From positions 1-64,000 of the forward strand of contig UQBG01000007.1 of assembly GCA_900539185.1 (NCBI GenBank): 64,000 nucleotides of DNA, written 5' to 3'. Made by a program: the position numbers and the translations under genes. Positions within the stretch are counted from its first letter, which is position 1. Each line of letters begins with the position of its first letter. The notes under the pieces are model-generated. The model saw only the letters and a list, made by a program, of their open reading frames with translations. It made no database searches and had not been told where the DNA came from. Positions 32,888 to 41,323 of this stretch are shown piece by piece. This stretch comes from an uncultured Clostridium sp. (GTDB taxonomy: Bacteria > Bacillota > Clostridia > Lachnospirales > Lachnospiraceae).

Positions 32888-33289
32888 TTATCTCTTTGAG
32901 AACTGTGGAGCACGACGAGCTGCCTTTAAGCCGTACTTCTTTCTCTCCTTCATACGAGGGTCACGAGTTAAGAATCCAGCCTTCTTCAGTGCCGGTCTGT
33001 ACTCTGGATCTGCTACGCATAATGCTCTAGCAATACCATGACGGATAGCACCAGCCTGACCGGTGAATCCACCACCCTTAACATTTACTAATACATCGAA
33101 CTTACCCTGAGTAGAAGTAGCCTCGAATGGCTGATTAACGATCAGCTTTAAGGTCTCTAATCCGAAGTACTCGTCCATATCTCTCTTATTGATCGTAACC
33201 TTACCTGTACCAGGTACTAAATATACTCTTGCAATACTGCTTTTTCTTCTACCAGTTCCGTAGAATTTATTATCCTTCTTCTTAGCCAC
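32888..33289 (-). CDS. rpsI: 30S ribosomal protein S9
   Basis: 133 residues. GTGRRKSSIARVYL at the N-terminus, GGGFTGQAGAIRHGIARAL in the centre and the basic C-terminal tail ending APQFSKR, which reaches the P-site tRNA. Full length. Second gene of rplM-rpsI, 20 bases behind rplM, followed by a strong terminator. Confidence 0.97.
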   Translation of the reverse strand: MAKKKDNKFYGTGRRKSSIARVYLVPGTGKVTINKRDMDEYFGLETLKLIVNQPFEATSTQGKFDVLVNVKGGGFTGQAGAIRHGIARALCVADPEYRPALKKAGFLTRDPRMKERKKYGLKAARRAPQFSKR

Positions 33290-33309
33290 TGTTATGTCCT
33301 CCTTCTACC

Positions 33310-33744
33310 TTAATACTTGATTTCTAAAGCTACCGGCTTCTGTGCTGCCTGCTCATGCTCTGGACCGGCATATACATGAAGCTTCTTGATCATCTCACGT
33401 CCTAAAGGTCCCTTTGGAAGCATACCCTTAACTGCTAAGTAAATAACATCTTCCGGTTTCTTGTTCATCTTTTCTCTTAATGTAGTCTCTTTCATACCGC
33501 CTACATAATCAGAGTGATTATAGTAAACCTTCTGATCCATCTTCTTACCGGTTACCTGAATCTTATCTGCATTTACTACGATTACATAATCACCTGTATC
33601 AATATGTGGTGTATAAGTAGGCTTATTCTTACCTCTTAATACCTTTGCAATCTCAGATGCCAAACGTCCTAATGTATGTCCTGTAGCATCTACTACATAC
33701 CACTGTCTCTCAATCGTTGATGGGCTAGCCATATAACTCTTCAT
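33310..33744 (-). CDS. rplM: 50S ribosomal protein L13
   Basis: 144 residues from ATG 33744 (MKSYMASPSTIERQWYVVDA); GGAGG lies seven bases upstream, and a longer reading frame would include the Shine-Dalgarno. GHTLGRLASEIAKVLRGK, GDYVIVVNA and MLPKGPLGREMIKKL are typical of L13, an early-assembling large-subunit protein. The leader from its promoter is about 90 bases; Firmicutes rplM is often under an L13 leader, which I could not confirm here. Confidence 0.96.
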   Translation of the reverse strand: MKSYMASPSTIERQWYVVDATGHTLGRLASEIAKVLRGKNKPTYTPHIDTGDYVIVVNADKIQVTGKKMDQKVYYNHSDYVGGMKETTLREKMNKKPEDVIYLAVKGMLPKGPLGREMIKKLHVYAGPEHEQAAQKPVALEIKY

Positions 33745-33840
33745 GGTTGTTCCTCCTTCAAATAATAACATAACATGTATCTGATAATACTATTACCGGG
33801 GCTTTGGCTTAAGTATTTATCTTTCTTGTCACAGTTTTAT

Positions 33841-33869
33841 ATTATATTACACTCCGCCTGGTGTGTCAA
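33841..33869 (-). promoter_or_regulatory. rplM-rpsI promoter
   Basis: Perfect consensus: TTGACA (33864-33869), 17 bases, TATAAT (33841-33846), reading leftward. The 5' UTR to the rplM ATG is about 90 bases and contains a GCCAAAGCCCCGG segment that might be part of a protein-binding leader. Confidence 0.88.
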
Positions 33870-33904
33870 CAAATTTCCACTGATTTTATCACGTTTTTAT
33901 CCGC

Positions 33905-34010
33905 TTTTCCACATGGAAACTGCCATTCTTTTTTTACAGTTATCCACGAATTGTTGATATTTATGTGGAAATCTCCGTATATTTGACAGATAATGCGCCA
34001 CTTTTCCACA
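33905..34010. promoter_or_regulatory. Cluster of DnaA-box-like sequences between truA and rplM
   Basis: Within 106 bases are TTTTCCACA (33905-33913), TTATCCACG (33940-33948), TGTGGAAAT read in reverse (33964-33972) and TTTTCCACA (34002-34010), each one or two changes from TTATCCACA. The surrounding sequence is AT-rich and non-coding. It could be a DnaA-binding site acting on rplM, or chance in AT-rich DNA. Confidence 0.4.
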
Positions 34011-34054
34011 CATTTCCTGTGATTTTACAGTTTTTTTACCTTTTCGACGGTTCT

Positions 34055-34792
34055 TTACAAATATTCGATCTCCATCAGCGTAAGCCCGCGTGCCTCCGCT
34101 TTCGGCCCGGCCATCCGGCGATCTTTCGCCTCCAGAATCTCCTTCATATGCTCCGGCGGGTACATCCCGGTTCCGACCTTTAACAGCGTTCCGACTATGA
34201 TCCGAACCATATTATAGAGGAATCCATTTCCGTTAATCCGGATCCGGATCTGATCCCCTTCCTTTATAACCTGCAGGAAATAAATCGTCCGCACCGTATT
34301 CTCCACCTGACTTCTGGCAGAACAGAAGCTCTTAAAGTCATGCTCTCCCACCAGATAGTCCGCCGCCTGCTGCATCTTCTCCACATCCAGCGGATAATAA
34401 AAGAAATGACTGTACAGCCGTTCGGTCGGTATCGAAAATTTACGATTCAGTATTCGATATTCATATGTTTTTCTTGTATTACAATACCTTGGATGCCAGT
34501 CCGGCGGAACCTCACAGGAACTCTGGATCCGAATATCCTCCGGCAGTCTCTGATTCAATGCAAAGCTCATCTTCTCTGCAGGGATTCGGCTTTCCGTATC
34601 AAACACCGCTACATTTCCCAGTGCATGAACGCCGGAATCTGTCCGACTGGCACCGATGACAGCAATCTTTTCCCCCACCAGATCCGAGATCGTCTTATTC
34701 AAAACTTCTTCAACTGTGATACCATTATCCTGAATCTGCCACCCGCAGTAGTTTGTTCCATCATATGCCACTATCAGTTTTACTCTCTTCAT
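34055..34792 (-). CDS. truA: tRNA pseudouridine synthase A
   Basis: Converts uridines 38-40 of tRNA anticodon arms to pseudouridine. 245 residues from ATG 34792 (MKRVKLIVAYDGTNYCGWQ); GAGGAG lies just upstream. The catalytic Asp is in GASRTDSGVHA. FLYNMVRIIVGTLL is the second TruA motif. It follows ecfT by 17 bases, the usual Firmicutes order. Confidence 0.96.
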   Translation of the reverse strand: MKRVKLIVAYDGTNYCGWQIQDNGITVEEVLNKTISDLVGEKIAVIGASRTDSGVHALGNVAVFDTESRIPAEKMSFALNQRLPEDIRIQSSCEVPPDWHPRYCNTRKTYEYRILNRKFSIPTERLYSHFFYYPLDVEKMQQAADYLVGEHDFKSFCSARSQVENTVRTIYFLQVIKEGDQIRIRINGNGFLYNMVRIIVGTLLKVGTGMYPPEHMKEILEAKDRRMAGPKAEARGLTLMEIEYL

Positions 34793-34809
34793 ACTGCTCT
34801 CCTCGTCTT

Positions 34810-35631
34810 CTATCCGATCCACATCCAGTTGGTCAGAGTGATCCGCAGTGTGACCATCCCCGCCACATATACCAGCAGTGATACGTAAGCAACCCGATCG
34901 ATCCCGGTATACTGCAGTGGCTTCATCTTCGTTCTGCCCTCTCCGCCATGATAACACCGGGCTTCCATCGCCAGTGCCAGATCATTCGCGCGTCGAATCG
35001 CAGATATAAACATCGGAAGTATGACCGGAAATAAACTCTTTAACCGTTTTACGATCGATCCGCTTTCGAAGTCGGCACCTCTCGCCTGCTGTGCTTTCAT
35101 GATCTTATCCAGCTCTTCTATCAGAATCGGTATAAACCGTAGTGCAATCGATACCATCATCGCAACCTCATGCACCGGCACCTTAAAGTGCTTTAACCAT
35201 CCGCATGCCCGTTCCAGCCCGTCCGTCAGCTTCGTCGGTGTGGTCGTATAGGTGATGACCGATGCTCCCAGCACCAGGAATATGATTCGAACGGTGGTAT
35301 AGCATGCCGTCCGAAAGCCCTGCCAGGTAATATGCAGAAACCCAAGATCAAGGAACGGATCTCCCTTTGTAAAAAACATATTCAGTACTACCGAAAACAA
35401 AATGAAGATCAGGATGCCGCGCAGACCCTTTACCATATACCGAAGCGGTACCCGGGACAATGCTATATACACGATCAACGCTACCATAGCCAGAAGATAC
35501 ATATATTTATTATTCGCTATAAATAAGCTAATCAGATAAACACAGGTAATCGCCAGCTTCGTCCTCGGATCCATCCTGTGAACCAGAGACTCAACCGGAT
35601 AATACTGTCCGATGGTTATATCTCGTATCAT
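34810..35631 (-). CDS. ecfT: ECF transporter membrane-coupling subunit EcfT
   Basis: 273 residues with about five to six helices. The two coupling helices carry the Ala-Arg-Gly motifs that contact the ATPases: QQARGADF and AMEARCYHG. Shared subunit of group II ECF vitamin and metal transporters; substrate-binding EcfS proteins would be encoded elsewhere. Starts 15 bases after the fused ATPase gene. Confidence 0.95.
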   Translation of the reverse strand: MIRDITIGQYYPVESLVHRMDPRTKLAITCVYLISLFIANNKYMYLLAMVALIVYIALSRVPLRYMVKGLRGILIFILFSVVLNMFFTKGDPFLDLGFLHITWQGFRTACYTTVRIIFLVLGASVITYTTTPTKLTDGLERACGWLKHFKVPVHEVAMMVSIALRFIPILIEELDKIMKAQQARGADFESGSIVKRLKSLFPVILPMFISAIRRANDLALAMEARCYHGGEGRTKMKPLQYTGIDRVAYVSLLVYVAGMVTLRITLTNWMWIG

Positions 35632-35646
35632 AGTTTCCTCCTTCTC

Positions 35647-37455
35647 TTACAAGCTTCCGTTCTCATAAGATGCATTCTTCAGATATCCGGTCAGTTCCGT
35701 CACTGCATCCCCGAGTCGATAGATATCCGTCGATACCGGATGCCCCAGACGTGCCAGTTCCTTCATCAGATGTGTCACAACCGGGATTTCCAGCCCCAGT
35801 TCCTGCAGTGTCCTTTCCTGCCGGAAGACCTGTGTGGTATCTCCATCCAGTGCGATCTTACCGTGATCCATAACCACGATCCGCCTGGCATACTCTGCCA
35901 CGTCCTCCATGTTATGTGAAACCAGTACGATCGTCATTCCATCCTCATTCAGCTTCTTTAACATATCCAACAGCTCCCGCCGTCCGGCCGGATCCAGTCC
36001 TGCCACCGGCTCATCCAGTACCAGCATCTCCGGTTGCATCGCCAGTACCCCGGCGATCGCTACTCTACGCTTCTGCCCACCGGATAGTTCAAATGGTGAC
36101 ATATCATAGATCGTATCCTCCAGCCCTACCGCCGCGATTGCCTGAAATGCACGCTGCTGGATCTCCAGCAACGGAAGACCCAGATTCTTTGGTCCAAAGC
36201 TCACATCCTCCAACACAGTCTCAGCAAACAACTGATACTCCGGATATTGGAATACCAGACCTACCTTTCCACGAAGCTGTGCCCGTTTATAGTCCTTTTC
36301 ATAAATATCCTTACCCTTATAGTAAATGTGTCCCTCTGTCGGCTGCAGGAGACCGTTAAACTGCTGGATCAGTGTTGATTTCCCGGATCCGGTATGTCCG
36401 ATGATCGCCACGAATTCTCCCTGTGCAATGGTCAGGCTGACCTGATGCAATGCCTGATATGCATATATCGTTTTCGGACTGTATTCGTAGGATACCTGAT
36501 CCAGTACCAGCCCATCTGTCATCGCCTGCTGTGCGTTAGACTGTCCGTTTGATTCTTTCTGAATCTTCCGCTCCTGCATTCCGCCACCTGTCACGGCTGT
36601 GCCATGTAACGGACGTAATCGATTCACTTCTCGTATCAGATCTTCCATCCGTAGCACCGGGTTCTGAATCATGATTCCGGCTTCCTTCAAGCGTTCTGTC
36701 AGTTCTGTCATATTCGGGAGTACCAGCCCGTACTCCTTCAGCTGTTCCTTCGACCGAAAGACTTCTACCGGTGTTCCTTCCAAAACCAGTTCTCCATGAT
36801 GGAGTACCAACACACGGTCTGCATCTATAATCTCATCCATATCATGTGTAATATATAATACGGTTATGTTCTTTTCCTGATTCAAGGTATGTGCTGCCTG
36901 TAGCACCTCTTTCCGCCCTTGTGGATCCAGCATCGCTGTCGATTCATCAAATATAATACACTTCGGCTGCATTGCCAGTACACCGGCGATCGCTACCCGC
37001 TGCTTCTGTCCGCCCGATAACCGATGTGGAGACTGTTGGCTGTAAGCGGTCATCCCCACTGTCTCTAAGGCTCCGGCTACTCTGGATATAATTTCCTCAG
37101 TTGGCACACCCAGATTCTCCGGTCCAAAAGCTACATCCTCCTCTACCATTGTTCCTATGATCTGATTATCCGGATTCTGGAAGATCATACCCGCGTTCTT
37201 GCGAATATTCCATACCTCTTCCGTCTCCCCGGTATTCATACCTTCAATGGTAATCGTACCCTTGGTCGGTTCTAACAGTGCGTTCAACAGCTTCGCAAAT
37301 GTAGACTTTCCGGATCCATTGTGTCCCAGAATCGCTATAAATTCTCCCTGCTGAATCTCCAGTGACAGATCCTTGACTGCCTCAACGATCTCTGCCACAC
37401 TGCCATCCTCTTCCCGTCGGATGTATTCAAATGTTACATTATCTGCCTTAATCAT
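35647..37455 (-). CDS. Fused EcfA1-EcfA2 ATPase of ECF transporter
   Basis: A single 602-residue frame holds both ATPases that are normally separate genes. Domain 1 (about 1-280, EcfA1-like): Walker A GHNGSGKS (44-51), Q-loop QNPDNQ, signature LSGGQKQR, Walker B IIFDESTAMLDP. Linker (about 283-315) rich in Gly, Gln and Asn. Domain 2 (about 316-602, EcfA2-like): Walker A GHTGSGKS (352-359), LSGGQKRR, LVLDEPVAGLDP, SHNMEDV. All catalytic elements are intact in both. The internal ATG (MTDGLVLD) has no clear Shine-Dalgarno, so a true fusion is likely. It pairs with EcfT, encoded next. Confidence 0.93.
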   Translation of the reverse strand: MIKADNVTFEYIRREEDGSVAEIVEAVKDLSLEIQQGEFIAILGHNGSGKSTFAKLLNALLEPTKGTITIEGMNTGETEEVWNIRKNAGMIFQNPDNQIIGTMVEEDVAFGPENLGVPTEEIISRVAGALETVGMTAYSQQSPHRLSGGQKQRVAIAGVLAMQPKCIIFDESTAMLDPQGRKEVLQAAHTLNQEKNITVLYITHDMDEIIDADRVLVLHHGELVLEGTPVEVFRSKEQLKEYGLVLPNMTELTERLKEAGIMIQNPVLRMEDLIREVNRLRPLHGTAVTGGGMQERKIQKESNGQSNAQQAMTDGLVLDQVSYEYSPKTIYAYQALHQVSLTIAQGEFVAIIGHTGSGKSTLIQQFNGLLQPTEGHIYYKGKDIYEKDYKRAQLRGKVGLVFQYPEYQLFAETVLEDVSFGPKNLGLPLLEIQQRAFQAIAAVGLEDTIYDMSPFELSGGQKRRVAIAGVLAMQPEMLVLDEPVAGLDPAGRRELLDMLKKLNEDGMTIVLVSHNMEDVAEYARRIVVMDHGKIALDGDTTQVFRQERTLQELGLEIPVVTHLMKELARLGHPVSTDIYRLGDAVTELTGYLKNASYENGSL

Positions 37456-37472
37456 GTTTCACCTATATCTAC

Positions 37473-37514
37473 ATAAAAGAATAGGGCTGTCGCATTCTAT
37501 TATGCGACAGCCCT
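37473..37514 (-). terminator. Terminator between rplQ and the ECF genes
   Basis: 13-bp perfect stem AGGGCTGTCGCAT (37483-37495 with 37502-37514), followed on the minus strand by ATTCTTTTAT. It begins ten bases after the rplQ stop codon and ends shortly before the ecfA start, so the ECF genes depend on read-through or on a promoter inside rplQ. Confidence 0.8.
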
Positions 37515-37523
37515 GCGCTTTTC

Positions 37524-38060
37524 TTATACTAATTCAAGAATTACTTCCATAGCTGCATCACCCTTACGTGGTCCGATCTTTACGATACGTGTATAACCAC
37601 CCGGACGACCTGCATACTTAGGTGCATATTCATCAAATAACTTTGCGGTTAAATCTACCTTCTTCGTAGCTTTCTTTCTTCCGGCTCCCTCTGCAGGAAC
37701 CTCAACTACCGGATATAACACCTTTAACATCTGTCTTCTTGCATGAAGTCTGGAAGGCTGATCCTTCTTTACCTTCTTCTCAACAGTGTCATACTGAGTA
37801 ACCTTCTTACCATCAACCACTTCCTTGATTCTCTTGCCGTCCTTGTCCAGCTTTGGAACCTTAGCGGTTACGGTTACTTCATCGAAGTTATCCTTTTCCT
37901 TAACAGCCATAGCGATTAAGTGTTCAGCGATCTGACGAACTTCCTTTGCTCTGGCCTCCGTTGTCTTAATCTTACCAGTGTATAATAACATGGTTACCTG
38001 ATTACGAAGTAATGCCTGTCTTGCACTTGATTTCTTACCAAGCTTTCTATACATTGCCAT
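37524..38060 (-). CDS. rplQ: 50S ribosomal protein L17 with internal insertion
   Basis: 178 residues from ATG 38060 (MAMYRKLGKKSSARQALLRN), GGAGG eight bases upstream. L17 is normally 115-130 residues; here about 50 extra charged residues (VPKLDKDGKRIKEVVDGKKV and following) are inserted between the N-terminal domain and LHARRQMLKVL. The C-terminal GGYTRIVKIGPRKGDAAMEV is normal. Such insertions occur in some Clostridia. Last gene of the alpha operon. Confidence 0.95.
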   Translation of the reverse strand: MAMYRKLGKKSSARQALLRNQVTMLLYTGKIKTTEARAKEVRQIAEHLIAMAVKEKDNFDEVTVTAKVPKLDKDGKRIKEVVDGKKVTQYDTVEKKVKKDQPSRLHARRQMLKVLYPVVEVPAEGAGRKKATKKVDLTAKLFDEYAPKYAGRPGGYTRIVKIGPRKGDAAMEVILELV

Positions 38061-38152
38061 ATAGATATGTCCTCCTTGTGGATAATTATACAGTTGAAAC
38101 TGTATCTTCACTATGCTTACTATTATTCAGCTTTAGTGGTACACACTGAATC

Positions 38153-39106
38153 CTACTCCTCGCCGTTGCGAAGCTCCAGACCCAGCTCTTTTAACTTTCC
38201 TAATACCTCTTCCAGTGACTTCCGGCCCAGATTACGAACCTTCATCATATCTTCTGAGGTCTTGTTGGTCAATTCCTCTACGGTATTGATACCAGCACGC
38301 TTTAAGCAGTTATAAGAACGAACGGACAACTCCAACTCATCGATGCTCATCTCCAGCACCTTACCCTTTTCATCATCCTTTGTCTCGATCATAACCTCTG
38401 TTGACTTTGCGTTTTCAGATAAGTCGATGAACAGATTCAGATGCTCGCTTAACACCTTTGCAGCAAGGCTGACAGCCTCGTCCGGTGCCAATGTACCATT
38501 GGTATATACATCCAATGTTAACTTATCATAGTCTGTTACCTGACCGACACGTGTATTCTCAACAATCATATTTACCCGTTCAACCGGTGTATAGATTGAA
38601 TCTACTGCTATTACATCCAGGGATAAATCTTCCTTCTTGTTCTTATCAGCTCCTACGTAACCTCTGCCCTTAGCAATGGTAAGCTCCATATCCAAACGGC
38701 AATCCGGACCACTTAAGGTAGCAATTACCAAGTCCTTATTCAGGATCTCAATATTACTGTCAACATGAATATCGGCTGCTGTTACAACGCCTTCGCCCTC
38801 ATACTCGATGTATGCGGTTGAAATATCGGCTGACGATTCATTCTTAATCGCCAGCTCCTTGATATTCATGATAATCTCTGTTACATCTTCCTTAACTCCG
38901 GGAATCGAACTGAACTCATGCAATACGCCCTTAATCTTAACAGACGTAACTGCAGAACCAGGTAAAGAAGAAAGCATAATTCTTCTTAATGAGTTACCAA
39001 GAGTTGTACCATAACCTCTTTCTAAAGGCTCAACTACAAAGCGTCCGTACTTATTGTCTTCAGACATCTCTGCAATTTCAATTCTAGGTTTTTCAAATTC
39101 AAACAC
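38153..39106 (-). CDS. rpoA: RNA polymerase subunit alpha
   Basis: 317 residues. N-terminal dimerisation domain (EPLERGYGTTLGNSLRRIML, SSIPGVKEDV) to about residue 230, then a linker and the C-terminal domain that binds UP elements and activators (SYNCLKRAGINTVEEL, RNLGRKSLEEV). Full length. In the alpha operon between rpsD and rplQ. Confidence 0.98.
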   Translation of the reverse strand: MFEFEKPRIEIAEMSEDNKYGRFVVEPLERGYGTTLGNSLRRIMLSSLPGSAVTSVKIKGVLHEFSSIPGVKEDVTEIIMNIKELAIKNESSADISTAYIEYEGEGVVTAADIHVDSNIEILNKDLVIATLSGPDCRLDMELTIAKGRGYVGADKNKKEDLSLDVIAVDSIYTPVERVNMIVENTRVGQVTDYDKLTLDVYTNGTLAPDEAVSLAAKVLSEHLNLFIDLSENAKSTEVMIETKDDEKGKVLEMSIDELELSVRSYNCLKRAGINTVEELTNKTSEDMMKVRNLGRKSLEEVLGKLKELGLELRNGEE

Positions 39107-39162
39107 TATTAGGACCCTCCTTTTGGGTTAATAAGTTGAGGTTATTTCTAAATATTTATGGA

Positions 39163-39756
39163 TTATTTAGAATACAACTCAACGATAAGAGTTTCGTTTA
39201 CAGGTACATCAATCTGTTCTCTTAAAGGCAATTCCTTAACAGTACCACATAAGTTCTCCTGATCTGCCTCTAACCAATCTGGAACTAATCTTCCACCAGT
39301 CACTTCTAAGATGTCCTTATATCTCTGAGAAGACTTGCTCTTCTCTCTGATTTCAATCTTATCGCCTGCTTTTACTCTGTAAGATGGGATGTTTACACAC
39401 TTACCATTTACCAGTACATGCTTATGATCAACGATCTGTCTGGCTTCCTTACGGGTTCTTGCTAATCCCATACGGAAGATAACATTGTCCAGTCTTAACT
39501 CTAATAAGATCATTAAGTTAGGACCGGTTAAGCCCTTCATACGCTCTGCTGTTGCATATAAGTTACGGAAAGGCTTCTCTAATACACCATAAATGAACTT
39601 AGCCTTCTGCTTCTCGCGTAACTGAAGACCATATTCACTCATCTTTCTGTTTGCTCTATTTAATGTTCTGTTTGACTTCTTGTCAATTCCGAGATACATT
39701 GGCTCCATGCCTAAAGATCTGCATCTCTTAAGAACGGGAGTTCTATCTACTGCCAT
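39163..39756 (-). CDS. rpsD: 30S ribosomal protein S4
   Basis: 197 residues. N-terminal RNA-binding part and S4 domain (RLDNVIFRMGLARTRKEARQ, HVLVNGK). The N-terminus has only one Cys, so it is the zinc-free form. S4 often represses its own operon in bacteria. Located between rpsK and rpoA; in B. subtilis rpsD is elsewhere, so this is the ancestral alpha-operon order. Confidence 0.97.
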   Translation of the reverse strand: MAVDRTPVLKRCRSLGMEPMYLGIDKKSNRTLNRANRKMSEYGLQLREKQKAKFIYGVLEKPFRNLYATAERMKGLTGPNLMILLELRLDNVIFRMGLARTRKEARQIVDHKHVLVNGKCVNIPSYRVKAGDKIEIREKSKSSQRYKDILEVTGGRLVPDWLEADQENLCGTVKELPLREQIDVPVNETLIVELYSK

Positions 39757-39774
39757 CTATCCTGTACCTCCTAA

Positions 39775-40179
39775 TTAGACTCTACGACGCTTTGGTGGGC
39801 GACAACCATTGTGTGGAACTGGGGTTACATCTGTGATGCTTAATACATCAAGACCACATGCCTGAAGAGCACGGATCGCTGCTTCACGTCCAGATCCTGG
39901 TCCCTTAACCATAACATCTACTGACTTTAATCCATGAACTAATGCTGCCTTTGTAGCTGTCTCTGCTGCCATCTGAGCTGCATAAGGAGTAGACTTTCTT
40001 GATCCTCTGAAACCTAATCCACCTGCACTTGCCCAAGATAACGCATTGCCTTCTGCATCAGTCAGGGTAACAATTGTATTATTAAAAGATGACTGAATGT
40101 GTGCCTGTCCACGCTCAACGTTCTTCTTCACACGCTTCTTTGTCACTTTTTTAGTAGCTTTCTTTGCTGCTGCTGCCAT
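39775..40179 (-). CDS. rpsK: 30S ribosomal protein S11
   Basis: 134 residues. Basic Ala/Lys start, then GQAHIQSSFNNTIVTLTD, SAGGLGFRGSRKSTPYAAQ and the C-terminal TPVPHNGCRPPKRRRV, all diagnostic of S11, a platform protein of the small subunit. Alpha operon, between rpsM and rpsD. Confidence 0.98.
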   Translation of the reverse strand: MAAAAKKATKKVTKKRVKKNVERGQAHIQSSFNNTIVTLTDAEGNALSWASAGGLGFRGSRKSTPYAAQMAAETATKAALVHGLKSVDVMVKGPGSGREAAIRALQACGLDVLSITDVTPVPHNGCRPPKRRRV

Positions 40180-40220
40180 TACGAAACCTCCTAAATATTA
40201 ACGATATGAGTAAATCTATC

Positions 40221-40589
40221 TTACTTCTTCTTATTTGCTACTGTTCTCTTTGGACCCTTACGAGTTCTTGCGTTTGTCTTTGTCTTCTGACCACGAACCG
40301 GAAGTCCCTTTCTATGACGGATACCACGGTAACATCCGATTTCCTGTAAACGCTTGATATTCATAGCTACTTCTCTACGTAAGTCACCCTCTACTACCTG
40401 AGTGCTGTTGATAACTTCGCTCAGTCTACGAACTTCGTCATCTGTCAGATCACGAACACGGGTATCTGGGTTAACATTCGCTTCTTTTAAGATACGCGCA
40501 GCACTGGTTCTACCAATACCATAGATATAAGTAAGACCGATTTCGATACGCTTTTCTCTTGGTAAATCAACACCTGAAATACGAGCCAT
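40221..40589 (-). CDS. rpsM: 30S ribosomal protein S13
   Basis: 122 residues. ARISGVDLPREKRIEIGLTY, GIGRTSA and the C-terminal GLPVRGQKTKTNARTRKGPK are typical of S13, which contacts the 50S subunit and P-site tRNA. It follows rpmJ after an unusually long 254-base gap holding a terminator-like hairpin. Confidence 0.98.
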   Translation of the reverse strand: MARISGVDLPREKRIEIGLTYIYGIGRTSAARILKEANVNPDTRVRDLTDDEVRRLSEVINSTQVVEGDLRREVAMNIKRLQEIGCYRGIRHRKGLPVRGQKTKTNARTRKGPKRTVANKKK

Positions 40590-40743
40590 GTATTTCTACC
40601 TCCATAAAAAATAGTATTCTCTTACTTGTTTAATATAAATATCCACGTATCCGCATACAATGTATGGGTGAAATGTATACGCTTCCACCTATATTAATGA
40701 TGTTTATTTGTAATTAGCATAATTACTATGCTACAGCCGCTTC

Positions 40744-40771
40744 AAAAAATGTGACCAATGACGTTTGGTCA
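40744..40771 (-). terminator. Terminator-like hairpin between rpmJ and rpsM
   Basis: TGACCAA (40752-40758) pairs with TTGGTCA (40765-40771); the minus-strand RNA continues CATTTTTTG. The rest of the 254-base gap (40590-40843) holds a second hairpin, AGCATA/TATGCT, near 40716-40732, and no coding sequence. An attenuator in the middle of the operon, or a boundary between two transcripts, is possible. Confidence 0.6.
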
Positions 40772-40843
40772 TTGCAGAACTTCAGCCTGTTTACCAGCTA
40801 TTCATGCGGGAATAACATGTATAACTAATAAACCGTCAAATTC

Positions 40844-40957
40844 CTAGCCCTGTCTCTGCTTGTGCTTAGGATTTTCACAGATTACTCTGATGCTTCCTTT
40901 TCTTTTAATGACTTTGCATTTGTCGCAAATTGGTTTTACAGATGCTCTAACCTTCAT
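40844..40957 (-). CDS. rpmJ: 50S ribosomal protein L36
   Basis: 37 residues, MKVRASVKPICDKCKVIKRK onwards, with the zinc-ribbon ligands C-x2-C, then Cys and His (ICENPKH). GAGAG precedes the ATG. Ends KQRQG as in Firmicutes L36. Between infA and rpsM, the conserved position. Confidence 0.97.
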   Translation of the reverse strand: MKVRASVKPICDKCKVIKRKGSIRVICENPKHKQRQG

Positions 40958-41067
40958 TAAAATCTCTCCTTTCAAAAAAGTCCGCTACAAGCTAATACTT
41001 TACCACTAACGGCAAGTATTTGCAATAGTTTTTTCCATTTTTTGCGAAACTTTTTTCTTTGCTTTGT

Positions 41068-41286
41068 TTATTTATTTCTCCAAACGATCCGGCCCTTTGT
41101 CAGATCATATGGGGATAATTCGATTTTAACGGTATCGCCTGGAAGGATCTTAATGTATCCCATCCGGATCTTACCACTAATGTGTCCCAATACTACGTGT
41201 CCGTTCTCTAACTGAACCCGGAACATCGCGTTTGGAAGCTTCTCCAATACCACGCCTTCTACTTCTATTGCATCTACCTTTGACAT
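41068..41286 (-). CDS. infA: Translation initiation factor IF-1
   Basis: 72 residues from ATG 41286 (MSKVDAIEVEGVV), GGAGG eight bases upstream; exactly the family length. The OB-fold shows LPNAMFRVQLENGH, HISGKIRMGYIKI and the end TKGRIVWR. Blocks the A-site during initiation. Follows map; the small KOW-domain gene often found between them in Firmicutes is absent. Confidence 0.97.
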   Translation of the reverse strand: MSKVDAIEVEGVVLEKLPNAMFRVQLENGHVVLGHISGKIRMGYIKILPGDTVKIELSPYDLTKGRIVWRNK

Positions 41287-41323
41287 ATTCAAAACCTCCT
41301 GCTCTTCGCTCCTAAAACTTATG

